From: Haliclona indistincta
Lineage: Eukaryota; Porifera; Demospongiae; Haplosclerida; Chalinidae
Length of the DNA: 64,000 nt
Direction of reading: 5' to 3'
Assembly: GCA_964017065.1 (NCBI GenBank)
Contig: OZ024790.1
Span: 3,032,631-3,096,630 of the forward strand
Shown here: in pieces, positions 32,801 through 43,691 of the stretch
Numbering within the stretch: position 1 is the stretch's first letter
Layout of the letters: the number at the start of each line of letters is the position of its first letter
The notes under the pieces: generated by a model
Told to the model about the DNA's origin: nothing
The model's database searches: none
The model's input: the letters and a program-made list of their open reading frames with translations, nothing else
Translations under genes and position numbers: made by a program

Positions 32801-33713
32801 GTCCTATACTAAGATCTTACAGACAGTCACTAATGCCTTAGCTATGTCTCAGCTAAACTGTAATGGCACTCTCCTCAAAGTGTGGAGTGTGGACGGTAAC
32901 ATTGACTATTTCAGTGTTAAACACCTGATTCTTGTCATCTTCTCAGGATGTGTGTTGATTGTGGGAGTGGCCTATCCTCTATTGGTCTTGTTTGCTCCTC
33001 TTCTAGAGCGATACAGTGACAAATGTATTCCAAGTAACTGGAATCCAGTATCAAAGATGAAGCCATTGCTTGATGCATATGGAGGACCGTACAAAGACAG
33101 GCATCGTTACTGGACTGGTGTGACTCTACTTGTGCGTCTACTAGTAACCATTGTATTCTCCTTCACATCTGGCAGGCTAGTATTCCTCAACAGTGTTATC
33201 ATAGCTGTCACTGTACACGGATTGTCTTTTACTTGGCTGTTCACAAAAGGTGTCTATAGAAGCATCACACTAAACATATTGGATTCTTTGTTTCTCCTAA
33301 ACCTGTTTGTTTTTGCTATTGGCAGTCTTTTGTTTCTTTACCTGAAGTTGGCAACAGCTCAAGAAGTGACCACAATTGTTTCAATCTGTCTCTCTCTTCT
33401 TGGTTTTTTAGCTATAGTAGTTCAACGTACTTGGTTGAGAATAAAACGAAAATGGTTGAGGACTGTAAAAACTAATCGACTAACCTCTTTACAAGAAGTG
33501 GAACAGCTGATAAGCAGCAGTGATAGTGACAGAGCTGACTCACCTAACAAGCGATCAGGATCTCCACCATCTCATGTGTATGGTACAATACGAGGAGAGC
33601 ACCAGTTTGACCTACACTTACCAGACAACAGTCGTAACATCAACTCACCATCATCCAGTGCTGTTCTGAGAGAAAGAGAGCCTTTACTGTTTAGTACTTC
33701 TGTTCAATATTGA
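29865..33713 (+). CDS. Array gene G4: beta-helix/multi-pass membrane protein, intact
   Basis: Intronless, 1,282 residues from the ATG at 29865 (signal peptide MNVSAFILAAVLLSVASSVSLTE); an in-frame ATG lies 24 codons upstream at 29793. Class I ectodomain like G2, with small in-frame differences (LLESDIEEP instead of LLDREEP; SSYYTETDTRITI). The neck reads QCTDGREGILCGQC. The membrane half contains ISWLNLDFGIELCLFDGLD, KTWLQFVFPSYLFLLMG, ALATLFLMSYTKILQT and YGGPYKDRHRYWTG, all as in the other copies. The tail holds SSSDSDRADSP, HVYGTI and EREPLL. Upstream is the type-X promoter, downstream G5 after about 390 bp. Confidence 0.9.
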   Translation: MNVSAFILAAVLLSVASSVSLTEHRYVSAANGKDCPPDSDCHSLSYYLSDPELYFTSNTRITFLEGTHLLESDIEEPIKISQVSNLTLIGRGKWVLGPEETIMESTAVIYCTNGSGGFAFYDSSHITITLLSLINCGAFHFDVKVLDKEFYSSLLFSNIDKLHLFNVSIQNSSEHGLIVHNCPNPHIFDCSIAYSNIDRNSDTLKCKENVSGSNLMVVITIVYSLVLVSNSNFTDGCGNSQYGGIVVLAVSGELAEFSMAAIEVVQKLQNSGDGFVIFSNRTSITLNLSNSKLRGTGDNSVQRNHARGLWINTIPSSYYTETDTRITIDGSSFIDISGCQICTKFYGGATSSLVVKNTVFSHKQVPTPGHQYGIHIFINQTASSIDNAFELQNVTLSLNNAFAVGLFFEVVTSEKLLILHTGFITIKDSLFSSNKNMKSAVSLSADKLINITNCVFLDNSGGSAVSVSTTDRLLLSNVTFTNNSMTAVAVWNGVVQFNGINKIQNNQATGVFLQGSSYIKVDDNSELILLNNTDSTVGGAIHVNDMRTFQNDYCSILVSNDSQIIFSGNRAVEGGGDVYGARLVDCLDIDKNYVLRQGQPNETSWYFNIPQSHRMNYSNTDLLSSISSDPIMVCFCENKIPNCSNRFLSHEGLFPGEVAKTEIATVGNYGGTSSGTVSIAVHNASLVRPYGPQGTTARCHKLHLLLNSSGPTSASVAITVNGGLPGWGVTLAVDIMECPPGFIKNEQSGRCQCAPLLKNYSISCIASHNASYFSRSGSNWFAFLNTTNRTCLTVYTDCPFDYCNSSQVTFNILDPDDQCTDGREGILCGQCQPGLSLLLGSNRCASCSNVYLLLVLVFAVAGIVLVGVIMALNLTVSVGAVNGLLLYANLVKLNESVFFPNGRPPAVSQFISWLNLDFGIELCLFDGLDGYWKTWLQFVFPSYLFLLMGAIILGSHYSSKICRLCGSNAVPALATLFLMSYTKILQTVTNALAMSQLNCNGTLLKVWSVDGNIDYFSVKHLILVIFSGCVLIVGVAYPLLVLFAPLLERYSDKCIPSNWNPVSKMKPLLDAYGGPYKDRHRYWTGVTLLVRLLVTIVFSFTSGRLVFLNSVIIAVTVHGLSFTWLFTKGVYRSITLNILDSLFLLNLFVFAIGSLLFLYLKLATAQEVTTIVSICLSLLGFLAIVVQRTWLRIKRKWLRTVKTNRLTSLQEVEQLISSSDSDRADSPNKRSGSPPSHVYGTIRGEHQFDLHLPDNSRNINSPSSSAVLREREPLLFSTSVQY

Positions 33714-34103
33714 AACAAGTTTCAATTTAACAACCCTTTTTTGATATTGTATACTGCGGACTACATGTAAATTGTACTTAATTACATGTATTAGCTTAGT
33801 AAAAAACATTTAGTCTGTTGCATTTCAAGTCCTTGTACTTCTGTATAGTGTGCATTTGTGGTTACATTGTGTTATAGAAGTTTGAAGATAATAATAAATA
33901 TGACATGAGACACAGGGAAGTATTGATATTGTTGAGGCACCCTTTTTAAATAACCGTGTGCAAGTTAAAATACATTCACGGGAATAGGAAACTGATGTTA
34001 GCACTAACAAAATAGACAGTTTGTTGTGAATTTAAATGTGACATTCACAAACTACAAAAACTAGATGCTGCAGAGCAAATACTTACTCTTTGAGAGGACT
34101 ACA
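33714..34103 (+). promoter_or_regulatory. G4-G5 intergenic region (type-Y promoter)
   Basis: Starts with the conserved 3' flank AACAAGTTTCAATTTAACAA found after G4, G6 and G7 (slightly altered after G9) and ends with CTTTGAGAGGACTACAATGA before the G5 start. The same sequence precedes the three collapsed relics, so it is the upstream region of a type-Y gene. No known motif can be named with confidence. Confidence 0.4.
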
Positions 34104-37100
34104 ATGAGCTTGCAAACGGCCTCAGTGATGATTACAGCATTCATGCTAGCTGCAGTGCTGTTATCAGTAGCCTCTTTGTGTCTTTGTGAGGATCATCACT
34201 ACTGTGTGTCTCCTACCAATGGTCCTCCAAACTGTGACTGCCACTGTCTCAATTACTATCTCTCTCACCCTGAGCTCTTCTTCACTTCCAATACTAGAAT
34301 AACTTTCTTGGAGGGAACCCATCTCCTTGACAGAGAAGAACCAATAAAGATCAGCAATGTCAATAACCTCACTTTCAATAGCAATGGTCAATGGGTGCGT
34401 GGACCAGAGGAGACAAATGTAATGAAATCTACTGCAGTCATCTACTGCACAAATGGAAATGGAGGATTTGAATTTTATGGCTCATCTCAAATATCAATCA
34501 TTAACTTGTCATTGATCAATTGTGGTGCACTCCACACTGATGCTCAAATCAAGTCCACATTACTCTTTTTGAAAATTTCAGAACTGATTTTTCGTTTTGT
34601 CTCGATACAAAACAGCTCTGAACATGGACTAGTAGCTCACAATTGTGACCACATTGAAATGTTTTCTTGTTCCATTGCTTATAGTAACATTGATCGGAAA
34701 TCTTCGCAGTGCAACAATAGCCTCGTGCACGGGAGCAACTTATTAATAATTTATCATGGTTCTGGCTCGAAAAATCAGCTGAAAATTTTGAATTCTAACT
34801 TCTCCAATGCTTGTGGAAAATTTAGATACGGGAGTGTTGCAGTTCATGCAGTGAATACTGACATGGTCACGACATTAACACTTAAAGAGCTAAAAATCGT
34901 TCAAAAAGTACAAAATGGTGCAAGTGGCCTAGTAATTTGGAGCCAAAAATCACATATAGAATTTAATTTCTCTGATTCAATAGTGTTATCAAAGGTGATA
35001 TACAATAAAGGAGTTTTCTTTACAATACTTTCGTCAATAGTTAGTTTGAATTTGGAGAGAATAGCATTTTACAACAATTCGGAAGGTCAGCTTCACTTGC
35101 AATCTTACAATGGAACAATCATGCGTCTGTGCATGAATAGTATAAACTTTCTACATGAATATGTTGCCGCACAAAAGATATTCCAACACACTAATGTGGG
35201 AGTATACATATTTATGAGGGAGACAAGAATGGGTACAATTGTATTTAACAATCTCACCATGTCTTTGAACAATGCCTTCCATACTGGATTTCGATTGCAA
35301 AACACTCTAATTTTGCCCGTAGCAGAAAATTTCACTATCATAAACAGCACCTTCAGTGCTAACCAGAACATGAAATCGGTTTTGCACCTGGCAGTTGATA
35401 GAACGGTCAACATCATAAACTGTCATTTCTTCAACAATAGCGGCATCTCTGTTATCAGTGTCTCAACATATAGCAAGGTTTTTTTCACCAATGTCAAATT
35501 CGACAACAACATTATGAATGCACTCACAGTGTGGAATGGAGTTATACAATTCAAAGGTAAGAACGTGATACGAAACAGTCGCAGAACTGGTGTATATCTT
35601 CAAGGGGAATCTCGCATAAGTGTAAAAGGCAACAGTGAACTTGCTTTCTTCAACAACACTGCAAAAACTGTAGGAGGAGCTATTCGCATATATGACATAC
35701 AGACATCTCACAATGACTACTGCTCTATTCTAGTCAGCAATGACTCACAGATTATATTCTCAGGAAACCGTGCTGTTGAAGGAGGAGGAGATGTGTATGG
35801 AGCTAGATTAGTAGACTGCTTAGACATTGATGACAACCATGTGCCGAGACAAGGCCAACCAAACGAAACATCTTGGTACTTCAACATACCACAGTCACAC
35901 AGAATGAACTACAGCAACACTGAAGCACTCTCATCCTTTTCTTCTGATCCCATCATGGTCTGCTTTTGTGAGAATAAATTCCCGAACTGTTCCAAGAGAA
36001 TGCACTTTCATGAAGCCTTGTTTCCAGGAGAAGAAGCAAAGACTGAAATTGCAACAGTAGGTAACTATGGTGGTACCAGTTCAGGTACTGTGTCTATAGC
36101 TGTACACTAGTCAGGCCATATGGACCTCAAGGAACTACTGCCAGGTGTCACAAGCTTCATCTTCTTCTAAATAGCTCTGGTCCTACATCAGCATCTGTGG
36201 ACATCACAGTGAATGGAGGGTTACCAGGATGGGGTGTTACTCTTGCTGTAGACATCATGGAGTGTCCTCCTGGCTTCATCAAGAATGAGCAGTCTGGAAG
36301 TTGTGAGTGTGCACCTCTCCTCAAAAACTACAGCATATCTTGCATTGCATCTCACAATGCTTCGTACTTTAGTAGATCAGGAAGCAACTGGTTTGCTTTT
36401 CTCAACACCACTAATAGGACTTGCCTCACAGTATACACTGACTGCCCATTTGACTATTGCAACTCTTCTCAAGTCACATTTAACATTCTCGATCCTGATG
36501 ATCAGTGTACTGGTGGTAGGGAAGGTATTCTGTGTGGTCAGTGTCAACCTGGCCTCAGCTTGTTACTGGGCTCTAATCGCTGTGCCTCTTGCTCTAATGT
36601 GTACCTTCTCCTTGTGTTAGTATTCGCTGTGGCCGGCATTTTATTAGTGGGTGTAATAATGGCTCTCAATCTGACTGTATCAGTAGGTGCAGTGAATGGA
36701 CTATTGCTCTATGCTAACATGGTCAAACTGAACGAGAGTGTGTTCTTTCCCAATGGTAGACCACCAGTAGTGAGCCAGTTCATATCATGGCTAAACCTTG
36801 ACTTTGGAATAGAATTGTGCTTGTTTGATGGACTAGATGGATATTGGAAGACTTGGCTTCAGTTTATTTTCCCATCATATCTCTTCCTTCTCATGGGAGC
36901 CATAATCTTGGGTAGTCATTACTCGGCGAAAATTTGCAGGTTGTGTGGCTCTAATGCAGTACCAGCACTTGCCACACTGTTCCTCATGTCCTATACTAAG
37001 ATCTTACAGACAGTTACTAATGCTTTGTCAATGTCTTAATTTAACTGTAATGGCACTCTCCTCAAAGTGTGGAGTGTAGACGGTAACATTGACTATTTCA

Positions 37101-37897
37101 GTGTTAAACACCTAATTCTTGTCATCTTCTCAGGAAGTGTGTTGATTGTGGGAGTGGCCTATCCTCTACTGGTCTTGTTTGCTCCTCTTCTAGAGCGATA
37201 CAGTGACAAATGTATTCCAAGTAACTGGAATCCAGTATCAAAGATGAAGCCATTGCTCGATGCATATGGAGGACCATACAAAGACAGGCATCGTTACTGG
37301 ACTGGTGTGACTCTGCTTGTGCGTCTACTAGTAACCATTGTATTCTCCTTCACATCTGGCAGGCTAGTATTCCTCAACAGTGTTATCATATCTGTCACTG
37401 TACAAGGATTGTCTTTTACTTGGCTGTTCACAAAGGGTGTCTATAGAAGCATTACTCTTAATATCTTGGATTCTATACTTCTTCTCAATCTGTTTGTTCT
37501 TGCAATTAGCAGTCTTTTGTTTCTTTACCTGAAGTTGAATTTAGCTCAAGAGGTGGCCTCCATTGTTTCCACCTGTCTGTCTCTTCTTGGTTTGTTAGCA
37601 ATAGTAGTTCAACGTGCTTGGTTAAGAATAAAACGAAAATGGCTATACTCATGGGCAGCTATACCAACTTCTTTACAAGGAGTGGAACAGCTGATAAGCA
37701 GCAGTGATAGTGACAGAGCTGACTCACCTAACATGCGATCAGGATCTCCACCATCTCATGTGTATGGTACAATACGAGGAGAGCACCAGTTTGACCTACA
37801 CTTACCAGACAACAGTCGTAACATCAACTCACCATCATCCAGTGCTGTTCTGAGAGAAAGAGAGCCTTTACTGTTTAGCGCTTCTACTCAAGATTGA
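34104..37897 (+). pseudogene. Array gene G5: class II ectodomain, one deletion and one nonsense codon
   Basis: The likely start is ATG 34104 (MSLQTASVMITAFMLAAVLL), with a possible start 13 codons upstream and another at MITAF. The leader differs from the others (HYCVSPTNGPPNCDCHCLNYYLSHPEL). The ectodomain is class II, almost identical to G3 but with the GTIVFNNLTMSL segment intact. A 10-base deletion at about 36107 turns the frame at SIAVHNASL into an immediate TAG (36108-36110), and CAG became TAA at 37037-37039 in SMSQLNCN. The neck and later membrane segments remain open in 36197-37039 and 37067-37897. The product would be an ectodomain of about 670 residues without a membrane anchor if translated, otherwise a pseudogene. 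Confidence 0.85.
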
Positions 37898-38211
37898 TTC
37901 TTTAATAGTCAAAGCAAACTGTTTCATAAAGAGATTGTTCTTTATTGCTAAAATAGTACACATTGGTTAATTTTAGGACGGTATTTTATATAATTTTTAT
38001 TCATTTTAAAGAATCGATAATTATTACTCAAGTAAGAATCATTCATTTATTTTTACACAGTACCAAATGAATCTTACAGATTCAAGTCTTAATCTTACAG
38101 TAGTAAAATTGCATTGAACAGAGTAATTTCTATAAAACACCCATTTTTAAGAAGTAGTTAAAATATAAAGACAAAAAATTTAAACAATACGAGAGTAGTT
38201 GGTATTAGTTA

Positions 38212-38375
38212 GAAAACGTGAAGTTGAAGGAGGATGATTGAGATGTGTATGGAGCTAGATTAGTAGACTGCTTAGACATTGGTAACAATTATGTGCCGAG
38301 GATAAGACAACCAAACAAGACATCTAATACACCCGATAGTCACACAAAATGCGCTTCTTTACTGAAACACTCTCC
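38212..38375 (+). pseudogene. Short mid-gene remnant 2 of an array gene
   Basis: Homologous to the remnant at 28732-28885. It contains a four-base insertion near 38234 (GGAGGATGATTGAGATG) that adds a stop, then VYGARLVDCLDIGNNYVPR and a decayed NKTSNTPDSHTKCA stretch. Non-functional. Confidence 0.8.
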
Positions 38376-39249
38376 CTCTCCGTACGTCTCTCACCCCTTC
38401 TACTCTCTTTTCTGTCTCATCCACTCTTCATACTCTCTTTGTAGCTAAGGAGGAGGGAATTAGGTGTGCATGCATGTGATAATGACAATTTGTTGCCTTG
38501 GAGCCCCTTAAACACTATCAGTTTTATAGAGTTTGTTTCAAAATGTAGAGCAGTTTTTAGCACAAGATGCTTCTAGCTTATAAAGAGGGGGCTTGTGTGC
38601 TCCAGGCCTCTTTTTAAATCTACCTCTGCTTCCTCTTCCAATGGTGCTTTTCATCTATAGCACACCTACAAGAGAATGATCTTGCAGCATCATACAGTTG
38701 AGTGCTACGTTCATGTAGGTAGTAGCTGATACATAAAAAGATCTAATGTGGATGGCAGTCAGGATACCGTTTTATTCTGCATAATTTTATCAATTATTAT
38801 TATATTGACACTTTTTAAGATGGTTTCCCAAAGTATGATAAGTGAAGAATCACAAGGAAGTTGTGATTTAGTTAAGAATTTGCTGCTGCAATAACCTATG
38901 GCAGCTATGTTAATTAATACGATAAGCTAAACTGAGTTTTTCTAAAGTACGACAATAGCAGAGCTGCCAAAGCAGTGCAGCTCTGTTAATGCAATAAGCT
39001 TGCATTTCAACACTAGCCGATAGTACAAACTAGAGTAAAACCACCAACTGTGGTTGGGTAAAGAATGTGAGGTCTAAGTAGCTACTTGGACTTTAAATGA
39101 GATTCATTAAGTGATGACGTAATTCATGATAGTAGTTTACATTACTCCATCGAGTGTACTGATACGTACAAAAATGTATGACACTCTTGCTATACACTAA
39201 AAGCAGCAATCAGACGAATTTACAGTTCAGTTCAGCGCTTTACTTGACT
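38376..39249 (+). promoter_or_regulatory. Intergenic region before G6 with type-X promoter block
   Basis: Homologous to 28886-29864 but shorter and without the palindrome. The type-X block is at about 39045-39180 with TGACGTAA at 39115-39122 and the upstream short frame at about 39174. No gene seen in the rest. Confidence 0.45.
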
Positions 39250-42200
39250 ATGAATGTGTCAGCATTTATTCTGGCTGCAGTGCTATTGTCTGTAGTCACT
39301 TTGTGTCTTGCTGAGGATCGCTATGTGTCAGCTCACAATGGCAAGGATTGTCCTCCAGACAGTGACTGTCACAGTCTCAGTTACTATCTCTTTGATCCTG
39401 AGCTCTACTTCACTTCCAACACTAGAATAACTTTCTTGGAGGGGACACATCTTCTTGACAGAGAAGAACCGATTAAAATCAGTCAAGTCACTGGCCTCAC
39501 TCTAATAGGTAGAGGTCAATGGGTGCTTGGACCAGAGGAGACAATAATGGAGTCTACTGCTGTCATCTACTGCACAAATGGAAGTGGAGGATTTGCATTT
39601 TATGACTCATCTCATATTACAATCACCTTACTGTCTCTGATTAACTGTGGTGCATTTCATTCTGATGTCAAAGTGCTCGATAAAGATTTCTACTCAACGA
39701 TCCTTGTTTCAAATATTGATCAATTGAGTCTTAGCAGAGTCTCAATACAAAACAGCTCAGAACATGGAATAATTGTTCACAATTGTCCCTATCCGTATAT
39801 TTTCGACTGTTCTATTGCATATTCAAACATTGATCGCAATTCTGACATTCTAAAATGCAAGGAAAATGTAAGTGGAAGCAACTTGATGGTCTTGATTACA
39901 AATTTTCGCAGCACAGTTTCAGTTTCGAATTCTAACTTTACCGATGGATGTGGCAACTCACAGTATGGAGGCATTGTAGTTCTGGCTGTATCTAGTAAAT
40001 CAGCTGATTTTACTATAGTAGCAATTGAAGTAGTCCAGAAATTGCAAAACAGTGGAGATGGATTTGTAATTTTTAGCAATAGTACAATCATTAGCTTAAA
40101 TCTACGTAATTCAAAACTGAAGGGAACTGCAGACAATTCAGCACAGCGAAATCATGCTAGAGGCTTATGGATAAACACAATACCCTCTCCAGATACTGAA
40201 ACTAGTATCATAATAGATGGATCATCATTTATCGATATTTCTGGCTGTCAGATTTGTACCAAATTTAATGGTGGAGCTACTTCAGAATTAGTTGTCAAAA
40301 ATACTGAATTTTCACACAAACAAGTACCAACACAAGGACATCAGTATGGAATACATATATTTATCAACCAAACTGCCTCAAGTACTGAGAACATATTCGA
40401 ACTACAAAATGTAACTCTTTCGCTAAACAATGCTTTTGCAGTGGGATTATTTTTCGAAGTCATAACTTCAGGAAATATATATGTACCACAGCGAGATTTC
40501 ATTACAATAAAAGACAGTTTGTTTAGTTCCAACAAAAATATGAATTCTGCAGTTAGCCTGTCAGTTGAAAAACTGGTCAAAATGACAAACTGTGTCTTCC
40601 TCGATAACGGTGGAGGCTCTGCTATTAGTGTATCAACAACTGATCGATTGCTTTTAAGTAATGTCACATTTATCAACAACAGTATGACAGCAGTCACAGT
40701 GTGGAATGGTGTTGTACAATTCAATGGCAGAAACAAGATACAGAACAATCGTGCAACTGGAATATTCCTTCATGGGTCCTCTTACATCAAAGTAAACTAC
40801 AACAGCGAACTCATTTTTTTGAACAACTCTGATGGTACAGTTGGAGGAGCAATCCATGTGATTGATATCAGAACATTTCAGAATGACTACTGCTCTATTC
40901 TAGTCAGCAATGACTCACAGATTATATTCTCAGGAAACCGTGCAGTTGAAGGAGGAGGAGATGTGTATGGAGCTAGATTAGTAGACTGCTTAGACATTGA
41001 TAACAATCATGTGCTGAGACAAGGCCAACCAAACGAAACATCTTGGTACTTCAACATACCACAGTCACACAGAATGAACTTCAGCAACACTGACCTACTC
41101 TCTTCCATTTCGTCTGATCCCATCATGGTCTGTTTCTGTGAGAATAAAATACCAAACTGTTCCAAAAGGTTTTTTTCCCATGAAGGCTTGTTTCCAGGAG
41201 AAGTAGCAAAGACAGAAATTGCAACAGTAGGTAACTATGGTGGTACCAGTTCAGGTACTGTGTCTATAGCTGTACACAATGCATCACTGGTCAGACCATA
41301 TGGACCTCAAGGAACTACTGCCAGGTGTCACAAGCTTCATCTTCTTCTAAAGAGCTCTGGTCCTACATCAGCATCTGTGGACATCACAGTGAACGGAGGG
41401 TTGCCAGGATGGGGTGTTACTCTTGCTGTAGATATCATGGAGTGTCCTCCTGGTTTCATCAAGAACGAGCAGTCTGGAAGGTGTGAGTGTGCACCTCTCC
41501 TAAAAAACTACAGCATATCTTGCATTGCATCTCACAATGCTTCGTACTTTCGTAGATCAGGAAGCAACTGGTTTGCTTTTCTGAACACCTCTAATAGGAC
41601 TTGCCTCACAGTATACACTGACTGCCCATTTGACTATTGCAACTCTTCTCAAGTCACATTTAACATTCTCGATCCTGATGATCAGTGTACTGGTGGTAGG
41701 GAAGGTATTCTGTGTGGTCAGTGTCAACCTGGCCTCAGCTTGTTACTGGGCTCTAATCGCTGTGCCTCTTGCTCTAATGTGTACCTTCTCCTTGTGTTAG
41801 TATTCGCTGGGGCCGGCATTGTATTAGTAGGTGTAATAATGGCTCTCAATCTGACTGTATCAGTAGGTGCAGTGAATGGACTATTGCTCTATGCTAACAT
41901 GGTCAAACTGAACGAGAGTGTGTTCTTTCCCAATGGTAGACCACCAGTAGTGAGCCAGTTCATATCATGGCTAAACCTTGACTTTGGAATAGAATTGTGC
42001 TTGTTTGATGGACTAAATGGATATTGGAAGACTTGGCTTCAGTTTGTTTTCCCATCATATCTCTTTCTTATCATGGGAGGCATCATCTTGGGTAGCCATT
42101 ACTCGGCGAATATTTGCAGGTTGTGTGGCTCTAATGCAGTGCCAGCTCTTGCCACACTGTTCCTCATGTCCTATACTAAGATCTTACAGACAGTCACTAA

Positions 42201-43080
42201 AGCCTTAGCTATGTCTCAGTTAAACTGTAATGGTACTCTCCTCAAAGTGTGGAATGTGGACGGTAACATTGACTATTTCAGCATTCAACACCTGATTCTT
42301 GTCATCTTCACTGGCTGTGTATTGATTGTGGGAGTGGCCTATCCACTACTGGTCTTGTTTGCTCCTCTTCTAGAACGATACAGTGACAAATGTATTCCAA
42401 GTAACTGGAATCCAGTATCAAAGATGAAGCCAATGCTCGATGCATATGGAGGACCATACAAAGACAGGCATCGTTACTGGACTGGTGTGACTCTGCTTGT
42501 GCGTCTACTAGTAACCATTGTATTCTCCTTCACATCTGGCAGGTTAGTATTCCTCAACAGTGTTATCATATCTGTCATTGTGCAAGGGTTCTTCTTCACG
42601 TGGTCGTTCACAAAGGGTGTCTATAGAAGCATTACTCTAAATATTTTGGATTCTATGTTTCTCCTAAATCTGTTTGTTCTCGCAAATAGCAGTCTTTTGT
42701 TTCTTTATCTGAAGTTGACAACGACACAAGAAGTGACCACAATTGTTTCAATCTGTCTCTCTCTTCTTGGTTTCCTAGCTATAGTAGTTGAGTGTGTTTG
42801 GTTGAGAATAAAACGAAAATGGTTGAGGACTGTAAAAACTAATCGACTAACTTCTTTACAAGAAGTGGAACAGCTGATAAGCAGCAGAGATAATGACAGA
42901 GCTGACTCACCTAACAAGCGATCAGGATCTCCACCATCTCATGTGTATGGTACAATACGAGGAGAGCACCAGTTTGACCTTCACTTACCAGACAACAGTC
43001 GTAACATCAACTCACCATCATCCAGTGCTGTTCTGAGAGAAAGAGAGCCATTGCTGTTTAGCACTTCTACTCAATATTGA
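39250..43080 (+). CDS. Array gene G6: beta-helix/multi-pass membrane protein, intact
   Basis: Intronless, 1,276 residues from ATG 39250 (MNVSAFILAAVLLSVVTLCLAE); the frame is also open from 39178. Class I ectodomain with private differences (SNIDQLSLSRVSIQ, FNGGATSELVVKN, VEKLVKMTNCVFLDNGGG). The neck and membrane half are as in G2, with a few substitutions (VFAGAGIV, GLNGYWKTW, LFLIMGGI). The tail has SSRDNDRADSP instead of SSSDSDRADSP but keeps HVYGTI and EREPLL. It is followed by a collapsed type-Y relic and G7. Confidence 0.9.
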   Translation: MNVSAFILAAVLLSVVTLCLAEDRYVSAHNGKDCPPDSDCHSLSYYLFDPELYFTSNTRITFLEGTHLLDREEPIKISQVTGLTLIGRGQWVLGPEETIMESTAVIYCTNGSGGFAFYDSSHITITLLSLINCGAFHSDVKVLDKDFYSTILVSNIDQLSLSRVSIQNSSEHGIIVHNCPYPYIFDCSIAYSNIDRNSDILKCKENVSGSNLMVLITNFRSTVSVSNSNFTDGCGNSQYGGIVVLAVSSKSADFTIVAIEVVQKLQNSGDGFVIFSNSTIISLNLRNSKLKGTADNSAQRNHARGLWINTIPSPDTETSIIIDGSSFIDISGCQICTKFNGGATSELVVKNTEFSHKQVPTQGHQYGIHIFINQTASSTENIFELQNVTLSLNNAFAVGLFFEVITSGNIYVPQRDFITIKDSLFSSNKNMNSAVSLSVEKLVKMTNCVFLDNGGGSAISVSTTDRLLLSNVTFINNSMTAVTVWNGVVQFNGRNKIQNNRATGIFLHGSSYIKVNYNSELIFLNNSDGTVGGAIHVIDIRTFQNDYCSILVSNDSQIIFSGNRAVEGGGDVYGARLVDCLDIDNNHVLRQGQPNETSWYFNIPQSHRMNFSNTDLLSSISSDPIMVCFCENKIPNCSKRFFSHEGLFPGEVAKTEIATVGNYGGTSSGTVSIAVHNASLVRPYGPQGTTARCHKLHLLLKSSGPTSASVDITVNGGLPGWGVTLAVDIMECPPGFIKNEQSGRCECAPLLKNYSISCIASHNASYFRRSGSNWFAFLNTSNRTCLTVYTDCPFDYCNSSQVTFNILDPDDQCTGGREGILCGQCQPGLSLLLGSNRCASCSNVYLLLVLVFAGAGIVLVGVIMALNLTVSVGAVNGLLLYANMVKLNESVFFPNGRPPVVSQFISWLNLDFGIELCLFDGLNGYWKTWLQFVFPSYLFLIMGGIILGSHYSANICRLCGSNAVPALATLFLMSYTKILQTVTKALAMSQLNCNGTLLKVWNVDGNIDYFSIQHLILVIFTGCVLIVGVAYPLLVLFAPLLERYSDKCIPSNWNPVSKMKPMLDAYGGPYKDRHRYWTGVTLLVRLLVTIVFSFTSGRLVFLNSVIISVIVQGFFFTWSFTKGVYRSITLNILDSMFLLNLFVLANSSLLFLYLKLTTTQEVTTIVSICLSLLGFLAIVVECVWLRIKRKWLRTVKTNRLTSLQEVEQLISSRDNDRADSPNKRSGSPPSHVYGTIRGEHQFDLHLPDNSRNINSPSSSAVLREREPLLFSTSTQY

Positions 43081-43444
43081 AACAAGTTTCAATTTAACAA
43101 TCCTTTTTTGATATTGTGTACTGAATACATGTATGATGTACCTAACTTGATGTACTAGTTTAGTAAAAGACATTCAGTATGTTGCATTTCGAGTCCTTGT
43201 ACTTGTGTCTAGTGTGCATTATTGTGGTTACATTGTGTTATAGAAGTTTGAAAATAAAGGTAACTATGAAATGAGACACAGGGAAGTATAATATTGATTT
43301 TATTTTTAAGGCGCCTTTTAGAAATAACCGTGTGCAGGTTAAAATAAATTCACGGGAATAGGAAACTGATGTTAGCACTAAAAATAGACAGTTTGCTTTG
43401 AATGCATATGTGACATTCACAAAGTTAACTACAAAAACTAGGTG

Positions 43445-43691
43445 TTGCAGAGCAAATACTTACTTTTTGAGAGGACTACAGGTTAGTTTGCAAACGGCCT
43501 CAGTGATGATTACAGCATCCATGCTAGCTGCAGTGCTGTTATCATAAACCTCTTTGTGTCTTGGTGAGGATCATCACTACTGTGTGTATCCTACCAATGG
43601 TCCTGTAAACAATGACTGCCACAGTCTCGGTCTCAGTGCTGTTCTGGGAGAAAGAGAGCCTTTACTTTTTTGCACTTCTACTGAAGATTGA
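43445..43691 (+). pseudogene. Collapsed type-Y relic 1: gene head fused to gene tail
   Basis: A G5-like upstream region and leader (MITASMLAAVLLS, then TAA, then TSLCLGEDHHYCVYPTNGPVNNDCHSL) run directly into the last codons of an array gene (LSAVLGEREPLLFCTSTED, stop). About 3.6 kb of the gene is missing. The junction lies in repeated CAGTCTC/CAGTGCT words near 43625-43640, so a deletion between short repeats is likely. The upstream TAA makes it dead as a protein. The DNA after the tail is the type-Z upstream region of G7. Confidence 0.8.
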
